DNA from: Phascolarctobacterium sp.
GTDB taxonomy: Bacteria; Bacillota; Negativicutes; Acidaminococcales; Acidaminococcaceae
Length of the DNA stretch: 64,000 nucleotides
Direction: 5' to 3'
Assembly: GCA_003150755.1 (NCBI GenBank)
Contig: QAMT01000013.1
Span: 211,382-275,381, forward strand
Shown: piece after piece, positions 15,841 to 25,568 of the stretch
Numbering within the stretch: position 1 is the first letter of the stretch
Layout: every line of letters starts with the position of its first letter
Made by a program: the position numbers and the translations under genes
Notes under the pieces: model-generated
The model's database searches: none
Told to the model about the DNA's origin: nothing
Seen by the model: only the letters and a program-made list of their open reading frames with translations

Positions 15841-17756
15841 GTGCGTTTAAACATTTTATAAAGCTCTGCCGAGCTGATTTCAATCATACACGGACGGCCG
15901 TGCGGGCAGGTAAACGGATGCTCCGTATTGCACAGGTCGATTATAAGCTGGCGCATCTGGCGCATGTTCAGCACCTCGCCGGCCTTAATCGCCGCCTTGC
16001 ACGCCATCATGTGAAGCATGTTCTGGCGCAAATCGCTGGGGCTGATGTTTTTCATCTCGCTCAGCATTTTGGTAATTTCACGGATAAAATCTTCCGCGCC
16101 CTCAGCTTTAATATCAGTCGGCAGGCTGGATACGCGCAGCACATCTTCGCCCGCAGGTTCTATATCGACGCCCAGGCGCAAAAAGTCCTCGCGGTGCTGC
16201 TCAATCAGTTCCACATCATGCGCCGCCACATCCAGATACAGCGGCATCAGCATCGTCTGCGCCGGAATATCGTTGTGCGCGTTTACAAATTTATCGTACA
16301 AAATGCGCTCGTGCGCCGCGTGCTGGTCAATCAAATACAAGGTGTCCTCGCTTTGCGCGATGATAAAGGTTTTATCAACCTGCCCGATGGGCCAGATGGC
16401 ATTCGTTTCGTTATCCGTATCGGTAAAGCCGATAACATTATCCGTTACGGCGTCCTGCTTTTTAAATTCTTCGCGCACCTCATTGATGGTATAAACCGGC
16501 TCAACTTTGGGCGGTTTATAGGTATATTCCGGCTCTTTCCAAACGCTTGGCTGCACCGTTTTTTCGTATGCCGGGGCAGGCTTCGGCGTATCAGCCGGTT
16601 TAAAAACATCCGCGTAAGCGGGCCTGGCCGCAGGCTGCGGCACTGGTGCAGGCGCAGGGGTTATGGGCGTATCGTCTGTAATAATGCCCTGCCCCACCGG
16701 CTTAAACACTGCCAGTTCACTATCCGGCAAAAGGTTAAGTTCCTGCTGCGGTTTGGCGCTCATCGGGCGCGTCAGTGCGTCGGTCAGCGCTTTGTACAGC
16801 GCTTTGTAAACCACGCTGTCATCGCTGAATTTAATTTCGCTTTTTTGCGGATGCACGTTGACGTCGATGCTGTGCGTGTCAACCTCCACCATCAGCACAG
16901 CAAATGGGAAACCGCTTTTGGGTATCTGCGACTGGTAGGCGTGGTCGATGGCTTTGCTCATCATACGGTTGTTGATGATGCGCCCGTTGACCATAAAAGT
17001 CTGCCACTGGCGCGTGCCTTTCAGCAAAGTTGGTTTGCCGATATAGCCGCTGATTTTAATATCCGTACCGGCAAAATCAACTTTTAAAAGCTCGTCGCTG
17101 ACTTTTTTGCCGTACAGCGCCGTTATTGTATCAAACAAGCTGCCGTTGCCGGGCGTACTTAAAACTTCTTTATCGTTGCTGACCAGTTTAAAGCGCACCT
17201 CCGGGCGGGATAACGCCAGCCGCGTCAGAAGTTCGTTGATGTAACGCCCTTCCGTTGCGTTGGTGCGCAAAAATTTGCGGCGTGCAGGCACGTTAAAAAA
17301 CAGATTTTCGACAATAACCGTTGTGCCTGCCTGGCCGCCGCTTTGCTGGCACTCCATATCTTCGCCGCCGTCGATGCGGATGCTGGTTGCAAATTCTTCA
17401 TCTGCCGGGCGCGTCAAAAGCTGAAAATTACTTACAGAAGCAATACTCGGCAACGCCTCGCCGCGGAAACCCAGCGTGTGCAGGCTCATTAAATCTTCCG
17501 CCGCGCGGATTTTGCTGGTGGCATGGCGCAGCACAGCAAGGCGCGCGTTGGCTTCTGTCATGCCGCTGCCGTTGTCCGCCACGCGGATATACTGCGTGCC
17601 GCCTTCAAAAATTGTTACTTCTATCTTATCGGCACCGGCGTCAAGGGCGTTTTCTACCAGCTCCTTTACAACGGAAGCAGGTTTTTCGACAACCTCGCCG
17701 GCCGCAATCTGGTTGGCCGTGTTCTGGTCCAAAAGCTTAACTTCGGCCGTACTCAT
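15837..17756 (-). CDS. mutL: DNA mismatch repair protein MutL
   Basis: 639 residues. N-terminal GHKL ATPase: IAAGEVVEKPASVVKELVENALDAGA, VADNGSGM and TLGFRGEALPSI. After a Pro-rich linker (about residues 345-420) the C-terminal dimerisation/endonuclease domain holds DQHAAHERILYDKF (the DQHA(X)2E(X)4E motif with the last Glu replaced by Asp), ACKAAIKAGE and CPHGRP, the metal-binding set of nicking MutL proteins. Overlaps mutS by 4 nt and rsmJ by 4 nt, so the three are translationally coupled. Confidence 0.97.
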   Translation of the reverse strand: MSTAEVKLLDQNTANQIAAGEVVEKPASVVKELVENALDAGADKIEVTIFEGGTQYIRVADNGSGMTEANARLAVLRHATSKIRAAEDLMSLHTLGFRGEALPSIASVSNFQLLTRPADEEFATSIRIDGGEDMECQQSGGQAGTTVIVENLFFNVPARRKFLRTNATEGRYINELLTRLALSRPEVRFKLVSNDKEVLSTPGNGSLFDTITALYGKKVSDELLKVDFAGTDIKISGYIGKPTLLKGTRQWQTFMVNGRIINNRMMSKAIDHAYQSQIPKSGFPFAVLMVEVDTHSIDVNVHPQKSEIKFSDDSVVYKALYKALTDALTRPMSAKPQQELNLLPDSELAVFKPVGQGIITDDTPITPAPAPVPQPAARPAYADVFKPADTPKPAPAYEKTVQPSVWKEPEYTYKPPKVEPVYTINEVREEFKKQDAVTDNVIGFTDTDNETNAIWPIGQVDKTFIIAQSEDTLYLIDQHAAHERILYDKFVNAHNDIPAQTMLMPLYLDVAAHDVELIEQHREDFLRLGVDIEPAGEDVLRVSSLPTDIKAEGAEDFIREITKMLSEMKNISPSDLRQNMLHMMACKAAIKAGEVLNMRQMRQLIIDLCNTEHPFTCPHGRPCMIEISSAELYKMFKRT

Positions 17757-20335
17757 AAAGCACCTCCCTCGCGCTTAGCCTCCTCCTGCAATTTATAAAG
17801 CGTATTCATCGCCTCTATCGGCGTCATGCTCATTACGTCCATATTGGCAAGCCGCTGCTGCAATGCGCTGCCAAACAGCGAGCCCATCATGCCGCCGTCA
17901 TTTTGCGGCGCTGCTTTAACCTGCTGCGGTTCGCCGCTGTCGTACTCTTTTAAAAACTCATTGGCGCGCTCCAGAACCTTCTTAGGGAGCCCTGCCAGCC
18001 TTGCAACATGCACGCCGTAGCTTTTATCGCTGCCGCCGCGCACAATGCGGCGCAAAAATACAATGTCGTTGCCGCGCTCTTTAACAGCGACGGAGTAATT
18101 CTTTACGCCGTCCATCGTGTTTTCCAGCTCAATCAGCTGGTGGTAATGCGTGGCAAACAGCGTTTTAGCCTTAATTTTTTCGTGAATATATTCCATAACC
18201 GCGCGCGCAATGCTCATACCGTCAAAGGTACTGGTGCCGCGGCCCACTTCGTCTAAAATAATCAGGCTGTTTTTGGTGGCGTATTTTAAAATCTGCGCCA
18301 CTTCGTTCATCTCAACCATAAATGTGCTCTGGCCCGTTGCCAGGTCGTCGCTTGCACCCACGCGGGTAAAAATTTTATCCACCGGGCAAATGCTGGCCTG
18401 CCGCGCAGGGATAAAGCTACCCATCTGCGTCATCAGCACAAGCAGCGCCACCTGGCGCATATAGGTTGATTTACCTGCCATGTTCGGTCCGGTAATGATA
18501 ATCATGCGCTCATCGGTGCTGTTTAAATTGGTATCATTCGGCACAAAAATGTCGCGCTCCAAAAGGCGCTCCACAACCGGATGGCGTCCGTCTAAAATAC
18601 GTATTTCGCTGCGGTTGTTCAGCTCCGGCCTTACATAGTTGTACTTAAAGGCCGCCTCCGCGAGCGACGCCAGCACATCAATATTGGCCAGCGCACGCGC
18701 AGTTTCCTGTATCTCCGGTATTTTAGCGCGAATCTGCTCACGCAGGTTATTAAAAATGTAATATTCAAGCTGCTCAATTTTTTCTTTGGCGCTCAAAATT
18801 TTATTTTCAAAATCCTTCAGCTCCGGCACAATGTAACGCTCGGCGTTGACAAGCGTCTGCTTGCGCACAAAATAATCCGGCACGGAAGCCGACTGACCCT
18901 TGCTGACTTCGATATAATAGCCAAAAACCTTGTTGTAGCCAACCTTTAAAGTTTTAATGCCGCTTTCTTCTTTAATTTTCTGCTCAAAGTTCTGCATCCA
19001 GGTTTTGTTGTCCTTGGCAATGCTGTGCAGCTCGTCCAGTTCCATATCATAACCACTGCGTATCATGCCGCCTTCGCGGATAGAAAACGGCGGCTCATCG
19101 ACGATAGCTGCTGCCAAAGTATCATAAATTTCCTGATGCAGATGCAGATTACGCGCCCAATGGCTTAAAAGCCTGCTGTCAGCGCTGTTTAAAAGTTCCT
19201 TGATGCCGGGCAGAACGGCCAGCGAGCTGCGCAGGGACACCAAATCGCGCGCATTGGCGCTGCCGACTTCGATGCGGGAGATAATGCGTTCCAGGTCGAA
19301 AATCTTTTTCATTTCTTCCGTCAGCGCTGTACGCAGCTGCAAATTGTTTAAAAGCTCTGCCACCGCTTGCTGGCGGGCGTTAATCTGCCCCAAGTCCAAA
19401 AGCGGGCATTCAATCCAGCTGCGCAGCTTGCGCGCGCCCATGCTGGTAACGGTAAAATCCAAAACGTCAAGCAATGTGCCGCGCTTAGTGCCGTCGCGCA
19501 TATTTTTAACAAGCTCCAGGTTGCGTATCGCCGTTGCGTCAAGGTTCATAAACCTTTCCGTAGCAATGCGCGTCAGCCGGTTGATATGCGTCAAATCAGC
19601 CTTAACGGTGCTGTGCAGGTAACGCAGCATATGCTCTGCAGCACTGTGTACCAACGCATCATCAGCGTATTCGCTATCAGCAAAATGCGCTGCAAAATAA
19701 TCTGCGTTTTCGTTTTCTTCCTGGTAGTAAGATACGGCACAATCCGGCAGTTTGGCCTTTAACCACGCTTCCAGCTTGTCAAGGTTATCTATGCCGCTGT
19801 AAATTACTGCCTCCGCAGGCTGAATGCGGTATAACTGCTCCTTGACGGAGCTTAGCATTTCCGCGCCCTCGCCGGTAAACCACTGGCATTCGCCAGTCGA
19901 AATATCCGCCGCCACAAGGCACAAACGGCTGCCCTCCTGCTGCAAAAACACCAAAAAGCGGTTATGTTTGTCGTCCAAAAGCTGTTCATTTAGAGCCGTG
20001 CCCGGCGTGATAATTTTTACAACCTTGCGCTCTACAATGCCTTTGGCAAGTTTCGGGTCCTCAACCTGCTCGCAGATGGCAATGCGGTAGCCCTTTTTGA
20101 TAAGTTTGGCAATGTAGCCGTCAACGCTGTGGTAAGGCACGCCGCACATCGGTATGCGCTCCTCAAGCCCGCCTGCACGGCCGGTAAGCGTAATATTCAG
20201 TTCACGCGACGCCGTCAGGGCATCGTCAAAAAACATTTCGTAAAAATCGCCTAAGCGGAAAAACAGCAGCTCATCCTGATGCTGGCGTTTAACCTCCAGA
20301 TACTGCTGCACCATAGGCGTATAATTTGCAGCCAT
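17753..20335 (-). CDS. mutS: DNA mismatch repair protein MutS
   Basis: 860 residues, normal length. N-terminal GDFYEMFFDDA contains the mismatch-wedging Phe-x-Glu; the ATPase has ITGPNMAGKSTYMRQ (Walker A), LIILDEVGRGTSTFDG (Walker B and signature) and ATHYHQL. The C-terminal helical part ends in the mutL overlap. It begins one nucleotide after the miaB stop, inside the miaB-mutS-mutL-rsmJ-miaA operon. Confidence 0.98.
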   Translation of the reverse strand: MAANYTPMVQQYLEVKRQHQDELLFFRLGDFYEMFFDDALTASRELNITLTGRAGGLEERIPMCGVPYHSVDGYIAKLIKKGYRIAICEQVEDPKLAKGIVERKVVKIITPGTALNEQLLDDKHNRFLVFLQQEGSRLCLVAADISTGECQWFTGEGAEMLSSVKEQLYRIQPAEAVIYSGIDNLDKLEAWLKAKLPDCAVSYYQEENENADYFAAHFADSEYADDALVHSAAEHMLRYLHSTVKADLTHINRLTRIATERFMNLDATAIRNLELVKNMRDGTKRGTLLDVLDFTVTSMGARKLRSWIECPLLDLGQINARQQAVAELLNNLQLRTALTEEMKKIFDLERIISRIEVGSANARDLVSLRSSLAVLPGIKELLNSADSRLLSHWARNLHLHQEIYDTLAAAIVDEPPFSIREGGMIRSGYDMELDELHSIAKDNKTWMQNFEQKIKEESGIKTLKVGYNKVFGYYIEVSKGQSASVPDYFVRKQTLVNAERYIVPELKDFENKILSAKEKIEQLEYYIFNNLREQIRAKIPEIQETARALANIDVLASLAEAAFKYNYVRPELNNRSEIRILDGRHPVVERLLERDIFVPNDTNLNSTDERMIIITGPNMAGKSTYMRQVALLVLMTQMGSFIPARQASICPVDKIFTRVGASDDLATGQSTFMVEMNEVAQILKYATKNSLIILDEVGRGTSTFDGMSIARAVMEYIHEKIKAKTLFATHYHQLIELENTMDGVKNYSVAVKERGNDIVFLRRIVRGGSDKSYGVHVARLAGLPKKVLERANEFLKEYDSGEPQQVKAAPQNDGGMMGSLFGSALQQRLANMDVMSMTPIEAMNTLYKLQEEAKREGGAL

Positions 20336-21688
20336 TTATTCTGCCTGTCCTTTCACAAGCCATGTCTGGGCAGTGTCAATTTTTACGTTAACCTTCTGCC
20401 CGCTTATAAACTCTCGCCCTTCTGCCGGCCATAAAACCAGCTTGTTGGTGCGCGTCCTGCCGCACCACACGCCCGGATTGTTCTGGCTCGGGCCTTCGGC
20501 AAGCACTTCGTAAGTTTTGCCTACCATTTCTTTGTTGCGCGCCAGGCTGTTTACATTCTGCACTTCCATTAAACGGTTAAGGCGCGCTTTTTTAACGTCC
20601 AGCGGCACCTGGCCTTCCATTTTGGCAGCAGGCGTACCGCTGCGCTTGCTGTAAATAAAGGTGTAGGCAGCGTCAAAGCCAACCTCCTTCACCAGCGACA
20701 GCGTTTCTTCAAAATCTTCTTCCGTTTCACCGGGAAAGCCCACAATAATATCGGTCGTAACCGCGGCATCCGGCACATAACGGCGAATCATCGCCACCAA
20801 ATCCAGGTACTGCTCGCGTGTATAGCCGCGGTTCATCAGTTTTAAAATGCGGCTGCTGCCCGCCTGAAACGGAATATGGAAGTTTTCACACACATGCTCA
20901 CATTCCGCAACGGCGCGGATAACGTCTTCGCCCATATCACGCGGGTGGCTCGTCATATAACGGATGCGCTCCACACCCGGCACTTCGTTAACGCGGCGCA
21001 GAAGCTTGGCAAACATGCCCTTTTCGCCAAAATCCTTGCCGTAGGAATTTACGTTCTGCCCCAGCAGCGTAAACTCTTTATAGCCGTTAGCGACTGCCTG
21101 TTCAACTTCTTCAACAATGTTTTCAATGCTGCGGCTGCGCTCGCGCCCGCGCACATACGGCACAATGCAGTAGGTGCAAAAATTATTGCAGCCGTACATA
21201 ATGGGTATCCACGCCGAAAACCCGCTCTGGCGCACGCGGTTGCCTTCAAATTCGCTGTCCGGTATCGCCATGTCATCGTAAACACGCCCGCCCTTATCGG
21301 CGATAAAGCTTTCCAAAATTTCTTTAAAGCTGTTGACGTGCGCCGTGCCGATTAAAAGGTCAATCTGCGGATGCTTTTTGATAAGCTTTTCGCCGTCCTT
21401 CTGCGCCATGCAGCCAGCAACGCAGATTATCTGCCCGGGGTGGTTTTCCTTAACGCGCTTCAGCTCGCCAATCTTGCCCAAAATGCGCTTTTCCGCGCTT
21501 TCGCGCACGCAGCAGGTGTTGACGACGATAACATCGGCGTTATGAAAATCATCCGCCCTGGTGTAACCCAAATCCTCAAGCTGGCCTGCGTAATGTTCGG
21601 CGTCGCTCTCGTTCATCTGGCAGCCGTAGTTAAGCACAAAGTAAGTTTTGCCCGCGCCCGGCTGCACCAAATTTTTATTTAAAACCAT
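20336..21688 (-). CDS. miaB: tRNA-2-methylthio-N6-dimethylallyladenosine synthase MiaB
   Basis: 450 residues. N-terminal UPF0004 domain with GCQMNESDAE and two further cysteines (NTCCVRESAE, AGCMAQ) for the auxiliary [4Fe-4S] cluster; radical-SAM cluster YGCNNFCTYCIVPYVRGRERSR; C-terminal TRAM domain from about residue 380. It methylthiolates i6A37 made by MiaA. ATG 21688 is chosen: GGAGG lies 5 nt upstream, while the longer TTG frame (21700) reads through that site. First gene of the mismatch-repair operon. Confidence 0.96.
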   Translation of the reverse strand: MVLNKNLVQPGAGKTYFVLNYGCQMNESDAEHYAGQLEDLGYTRADDFHNADVIVVNTCCVRESAEKRILGKIGELKRVKENHPGQIICVAGCMAQKDGEKLIKKHPQIDLLIGTAHVNSFKEILESFIADKGGRVYDDMAIPDSEFEGNRVRQSGFSAWIPIMYGCNNFCTYCIVPYVRGRERSRSIENIVEEVEQAVANGYKEFTLLGQNVNSYGKDFGEKGMFAKLLRRVNEVPGVERIRYMTSHPRDMGEDVIRAVAECEHVCENFHIPFQAGSSRILKLMNRGYTREQYLDLVAMIRRYVPDAAVTTDIIVGFPGETEEDFEETLSLVKEVGFDAAYTFIYSKRSGTPAAKMEGQVPLDVKKARLNRLMEVQNVNSLARNKEMVGKTYEVLAEGPSQNNPGVWCGRTRTNKLVLWPAEGREFISGQKVNVKIDTAQTWLVKGQAE

Positions 21689-21716
21689 ACATACCTCCAA
21701 AAATCTCTAATAATAA

Positions 21717-21757
21717 ATTATACCACAAAAATCACTTTATCAGCAATTTTTGTGGTA
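21717..21757 (-). promoter_or_regulatory. miaB promoter with overlapping inverted repeat
   Basis: Minus strand: TATAAT (21717-21722) with TTGCTG 18 nt upstream. A 12-bp perfect inverted repeat TACCACAAAAAT/ATTTTTGTGGTA (21721-21732, 21746-21757) spans spacer and -35, so a protein bound there would block the promoter. Confidence 0.55.
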
Positions 21758-22260
21758 AGCAACGGCTAATTTTGCGTTAATTTTTATTTTAATTATAGCA
21801 TAGTTTGTTGAATATTTTTAGCAAGATAAGCATCTTTGTATAAATGTTGTGCTGTTAAATTAGTTTTTAGCTCATGTTACTTTTTATAACTAAAAAGTAA
21901 CCAAAAAGTTTTTGCAGCAGGCGGATTTTTTAACGCAACAATTTAGTTTAAAAACTGCAAAAAATCGAGATTTGCTGCGCTCAAACACGATTTTTGCAGT
22001 TTTTCTTAACAAATATTGCTAAAATCCGATGCCGCTTTTGCCATGTATCGTACTTTTAATGTTTTTTATTGTAGCTTTCTGTACAATGCACGTTTATATT
22101 TTAGTTAAAAAAGTACGATAACACTAAAACAAAATATAAAAGTAATATGGTACGAATTTGGGTGGAGCGGGAGTTTTCATCTTCGTTCTTTTGCTCCATC
22201 AAAAGAATGAAGATGAACGATTAACTAAATAAATCAAAATAAAACTATCTGCAAAGGGTA
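21758..22260. repeat. Structured non-coding spacer with three hairpins
   Basis: The 640-bp gap between miaB and the autotransporter gene has no convincing gene. It holds an 11-bp stem GTTACTTTTTA/TAAAAAGTAAC (21876-21901), a 17-bp stem of AAAAACTGCAAAAATCG type with one bulge (21950-22004), and a 16-bp stem with one mismatch, arms CATCTTC.../...GAAGATG (22178-22215). These look like remnants of repeat elements; no family is recognised. Confidence 0.5.
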
Positions 22261-22276
22261 AAACCCATATCATCAG

Positions 22277-22327
22277 TAAAAAAGGCAAAAGTTTGTACTT
22301 TAAAAGCACAAACTTCTGCCTTTTTAT
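22277..22327 (-). terminator. Terminator after the autotransporter gene
   Basis: Long inverted repeat, arms AAAGGCAAAAGTTTGT and ACAAACTTCTGCCTTT with one mismatch, followed by six Ts on the minus strand. Confidence 0.85.
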
Positions 22328-22341
22328 GTATTCCTTATCAA

Positions 22342-24566
22342 TTAAAAGCTGTATCTTACACCAACATTCCACTGCCACGGAGTTTCAATGTCACCGCCAT
22401 AAGTTTTAACTACATCAGCGTACACATAAGTATTTTCACTGGTCTTGTAATTCAACCCCAAACCAGCTTCATACCAGGTATCACTCAAATCCTGTGTATA
22501 GCTGTTGCTGATACCATTCATGCTCAGGTAAGTATCTGCGTCACCGGCAAACTCGTGCAGCAGGCTTGCTTTTGCATAAATGCTGCCAAAGTCATTAATC
22601 TCTTTGCCAACTTCAAAACCAATGCGTCCAACTACACTTTGCATACTATCCTGGCTTACACTGATGCCATTATTCGTTGTATAATCTTCACCGGTAATGT
22701 ACATATAAGTCATTTGTGCCTGCGGCGTTACAAACCAACCGTCTTTAAAATCTATCTTTCTGCCGTATTCACCGCTGATTGAAGTGCCCCATGCATCATA
22801 ATCGCCTTTGGTATAGCCTGCCTCTGCATAGTTTTCAAATTCATTGCTTAAACGGCCTTCTTTTAAAACAATATCTGCATAATGACCTTTATCGCCAAGC
22901 CATGTACCATACAGGCTTAAAGATGTACTGCTTTGTCACCGCTGCCGTCGGAATAAGTAGTCTGTCCGTCATTATGGCTGATTGCTGCACCGTAATGCCA
23001 ATCACCATAAGCCTTATCATAACCAAGCTGGAAGAAATTATATTGGTTTTTAAATGCTCCGCCGTATTCAAATTCACCACGGTTCATGCGTACCCAAATA
23101 CCCTGGTCGCCTTCGCTGTTGCGTAATTCACCAAGGCGCTGGCTTAAAGTGCTATCTTCCTGACGCCATGCAATAAGAGCAACACTAGCAATATCACGTA
23201 TATTATCCATGGTAGTGGTACTACTGTTTTGATGCAAGCTTCCCTCTACTAACGTACTATCATTATTAAATTCCGAACTGATAGAGCCATTTAACAAACC
23301 TTCTTTAACATTAGCAGAAGCATTGAAATTTTCTTGCGTACCATTTACTTTAATACCAGAAACAAGCTGCTCCATAGCAGACTTAGCGTCTTTTACATCA
23401 TCAGCAGTTATGCCTATAAAGTTTACATTCAGATTACCAGTTACACTTCCAGGCGTGTTACTGCCATTCGGGTCTTTGCCTAGTTCCAGTTTGGCAGTAC
23501 TGTACTTATCACCTTCAACAGTAGTTTGCATATTTACACTACCGTTACCAGTAAAATTTTGTACAGTAATAGTTTGTTCTTCACCACCAACAGCATTAAT
23601 AATGCCACCATCTAAATTAAGATTATTTACAAAACTATCAGCATCTGTTATCCAACGTGCGTTATCTGCAAGAATCAAAGTAAATCCTGTTACATCATCT
23701 TTTTCTACCGGAGTACCTTCGCTAACAGAACTATTACCGTTCCAGTATGAATCTGCTCCAGTTAAATTAACTTTTACTTTAGCATCTACAGCCGTACCAG
23801 AACTAGGCCCATCATAAGCAAATTTAATGTCACCATTTAATTTTGTAGTTTTCTGGCTTCCTGTATTAATATTTACAACTCCGCCACCACGTGCAACAAT
23901 AGCTTCATCACTATATACCTCTAAATTACTATTAATATTTATAATGCCTTGCGACATCGCAACTATCGCACTACCTTGACCTTTAGCATTTTCACCTGCA
24001 CTAACATCAATATATGTATTATCAGTATTAATATTGATAGTAGCTAAATTATCTGTGTTTTGTTCATTAGTTGTATTATTTTGTGCATGTATGCCATATA
24101 CAGCACCATTCTCAGAATAACCAGTTATGATTAATGATTTACCATTAACATTAAGTTTGCCACTATAATCTCCATAAAACCAATCTTTGGTATTTGTGCC
24201 AGTTGCCCAAAGCCCTCTAGCAAAATCTGGTGATTCGCTAGTACTTGTATCAACAACATTAATATTAATTATATCAGTAGAATCCTTATCACCTAAATTC
24301 AAAATCGGATTAGATGTATAACTGGTTCCCGCTACAACACCAACAGTACCTTTTGATTTTAAATCAATATTAATATTATTACCAGTTAAACTTGCACCTT
24401 TATCCGAACGTAATACAATTCCACCTTTGTTTTGAGTACTAACAATATTTATATCATCAGTAATTGTGCCTAGTACTGCTTTATGATACTCCATTGGAGC
24501 CGCAAAACCTACATTACCAACAATCAGGCAAGCCATTAAAGCACTTAAAGTTAATTTTGTTTTCAT
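22342..24566 (-). pseudogene. Type V autotransporter with one frameshift
   Basis: Two adjoining frames, 24566-22917 and the rest down to 22342, join into one protein of about 741 residues if one nucleotide is restored near 22925-22937, in DGSGDKA|TSLSLYGTW. The parts: a signal peptide (KLTLSALMACLIVGNVGFAA), a repetitive Asn/Thr-rich beta-helical passenger to about residue 470, and an autotransporter beta-barrel (IWVRMNRGEFEYGGAFKNQY onward) ending WQWNVGVRYSF with the terminal Phe recognised by BAM. Total length is 2225 nt, one short of a multiple of three, with no long homopolymer at the break. As written, the protein stops within the barrel and could not insert. It may be a true mutation or a sequencing error. 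Confidence 0.82.
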
Positions 24567-24630
24567 AACTATACCCCTTTCATCTTTTCATAGCCAATAA
24601 CCTGTATAAATTTATATTTACGCTACTGAA

Positions 24631-24773
24631 ATTATACCACACCTTTACCCCCCCGCAAGACATTTCGGTTGGCATGCGACAAAACTTTTTCTAGTCTTGT
24701 GGAAACTTTTCCCTACCGGCCAGTTTGCGCGGCGGCGCAGACAGCGGTAATCCGTTTGTTGCGTGGTGCGTAA
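24631..24773 (-). promoter_or_regulatory. Duplicated promoter/regulatory module, copy 2 (autotransporter)
   Basis: Copy of 13906-14047. Minus strand: -10 TATAAT (24631-24636), 16-nt spacer, -35 TTGCGG (24653-24658); the G7 run occupies 24648-24654. The inverted CAAGAC/GTCTTG boxes, the GGAAA-AG-TTTCC palindrome and the ACGCACCACG end are kept, while the stretch between them has diverged. Expected transcription start is about 58 nt before the autotransporter ATG. Confidence 0.72.
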
Positions 24774-24848
24774 TATTCACTTTTATTGTTTTACCAAAAT
24801 TTAACCAATTATTTTTTGTTGGCGTTGCTAAATGCCGCTTTGCGGCAT

Positions 24849-24886
24849 AAAAAAAGTATTGCACAAAATGTGCAATACTTTTTTAA
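24849..24886. terminator. Terminator after the exonuclease gene
   Basis: Inverted repeat AAGTATTGCACA/TGTGCAATACTT with A-run and T-run flanks; serves the minus-strand exonuclease gene ending at 24916. Confidence 0.85.
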
Positions 24887-24915
24887 GTATATTTTTTATT
24901 TTTAGCTGCTTAAAT

Positions 24916-25542
24916 TTATCTTACATGAGTTTTGCGGTGTTCCGCCTTTTCTGCTTCATAAGCGGCTTTTTGTTCAAAATAAAGTTCCGGCGTCCAGCCT
25001 TTTTCCAACATTTTTACCAGCAGCTTGCCGGTGTTGGCGGCATCGTCATACGCTGTGTGCCACAGGCCTGCTGTGTCAACCTCCTGTTCTTCGGTTGCAC
25101 GTTTCAGCCCCGTTGTCAGCTCGTCGCCCTTCCACAGTTTGTAGGCTTCCGCCAGGTCAAGGTAATCTTCAAACTGCACCGGGTTTTCAATTTTGTGGCG
25201 CTCGCAGCCGGTGTTCAAAACCTTGTAATCTTCCGTGCCCCAGGCTACAAAATAAGTTGTTCCGGCTTCATAAACCGCTGCCAGTTTGTCCACCATTTCC
25301 GGGTATTCAATACCCTTTTTCATATCTTTTTCAGTAATCATGCAAAAATTCATGCTGTCTTTAGCCTGCTTGGGGTAAAAATGCGGTTTGACAAAGTTTT
25401 GTATCTTCGCCGCCTGCTCCATCGCCTCGCCTTTCAGCAAAACAGCGCCTATTTCGATAATCTCAGAGAAAAATCCGCGCGGGCGCCCCACCGGTTTGGT
25501 ATAAGTTGTAAATTCAAAATCGACTACTAAATAATTACGCAC
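24916..25542 (-). CDS. DEDDh-family 3'-5' exonuclease (KapD/ERI-1-like)
   Basis: 208 residues. YLVVDFEFTTY gives the DxE motif (Exo I); SEIIEIGAVLL is the following strand; VAWGTEDYKVL carries the second Asp (Exo II region) and LWHTAYDDAANTGKLL the HxxxxD of Exo III. These residues bind two metal ions in RNase T/oligoribonuclease-like enzymes. Substrate (RNA or DNA) is not decided by sequence; KapD-like proteins are the closest recognised group. Monocistronic, behind SulP and ahead of its own terminator. Confidence 0.8.
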   Translation of the reverse strand: MRNYLVVDFEFTTYTKPVGRPRGFFSEIIEIGAVLLKGEAMEQAAKIQNFVKPHFYPKQAKDSMNFCMITEKDMKKGIEYPEMVDKLAAVYEAGTTYFVAWGTEDYKVLNTGCERHKIENPVQFEDYLDLAEAYKLWKGDELTTGLKRATEEQEVDTAGLWHTAYDDAANTGKLLVKMLEKGWTPELYFEQKAAYEAEKAEHRKTHVR

Positions 25543-25568
25543 TTTTGATACCTCTTTTATAAAAACTT

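Noticed and set aside
15675..17087. 470-codon plus-strand open frame antisense to mutL
   Set aside because: Biased third-position GC of mutL keeps the opposite strand open; the translation resembles no protein and there is no ribosome binding site.
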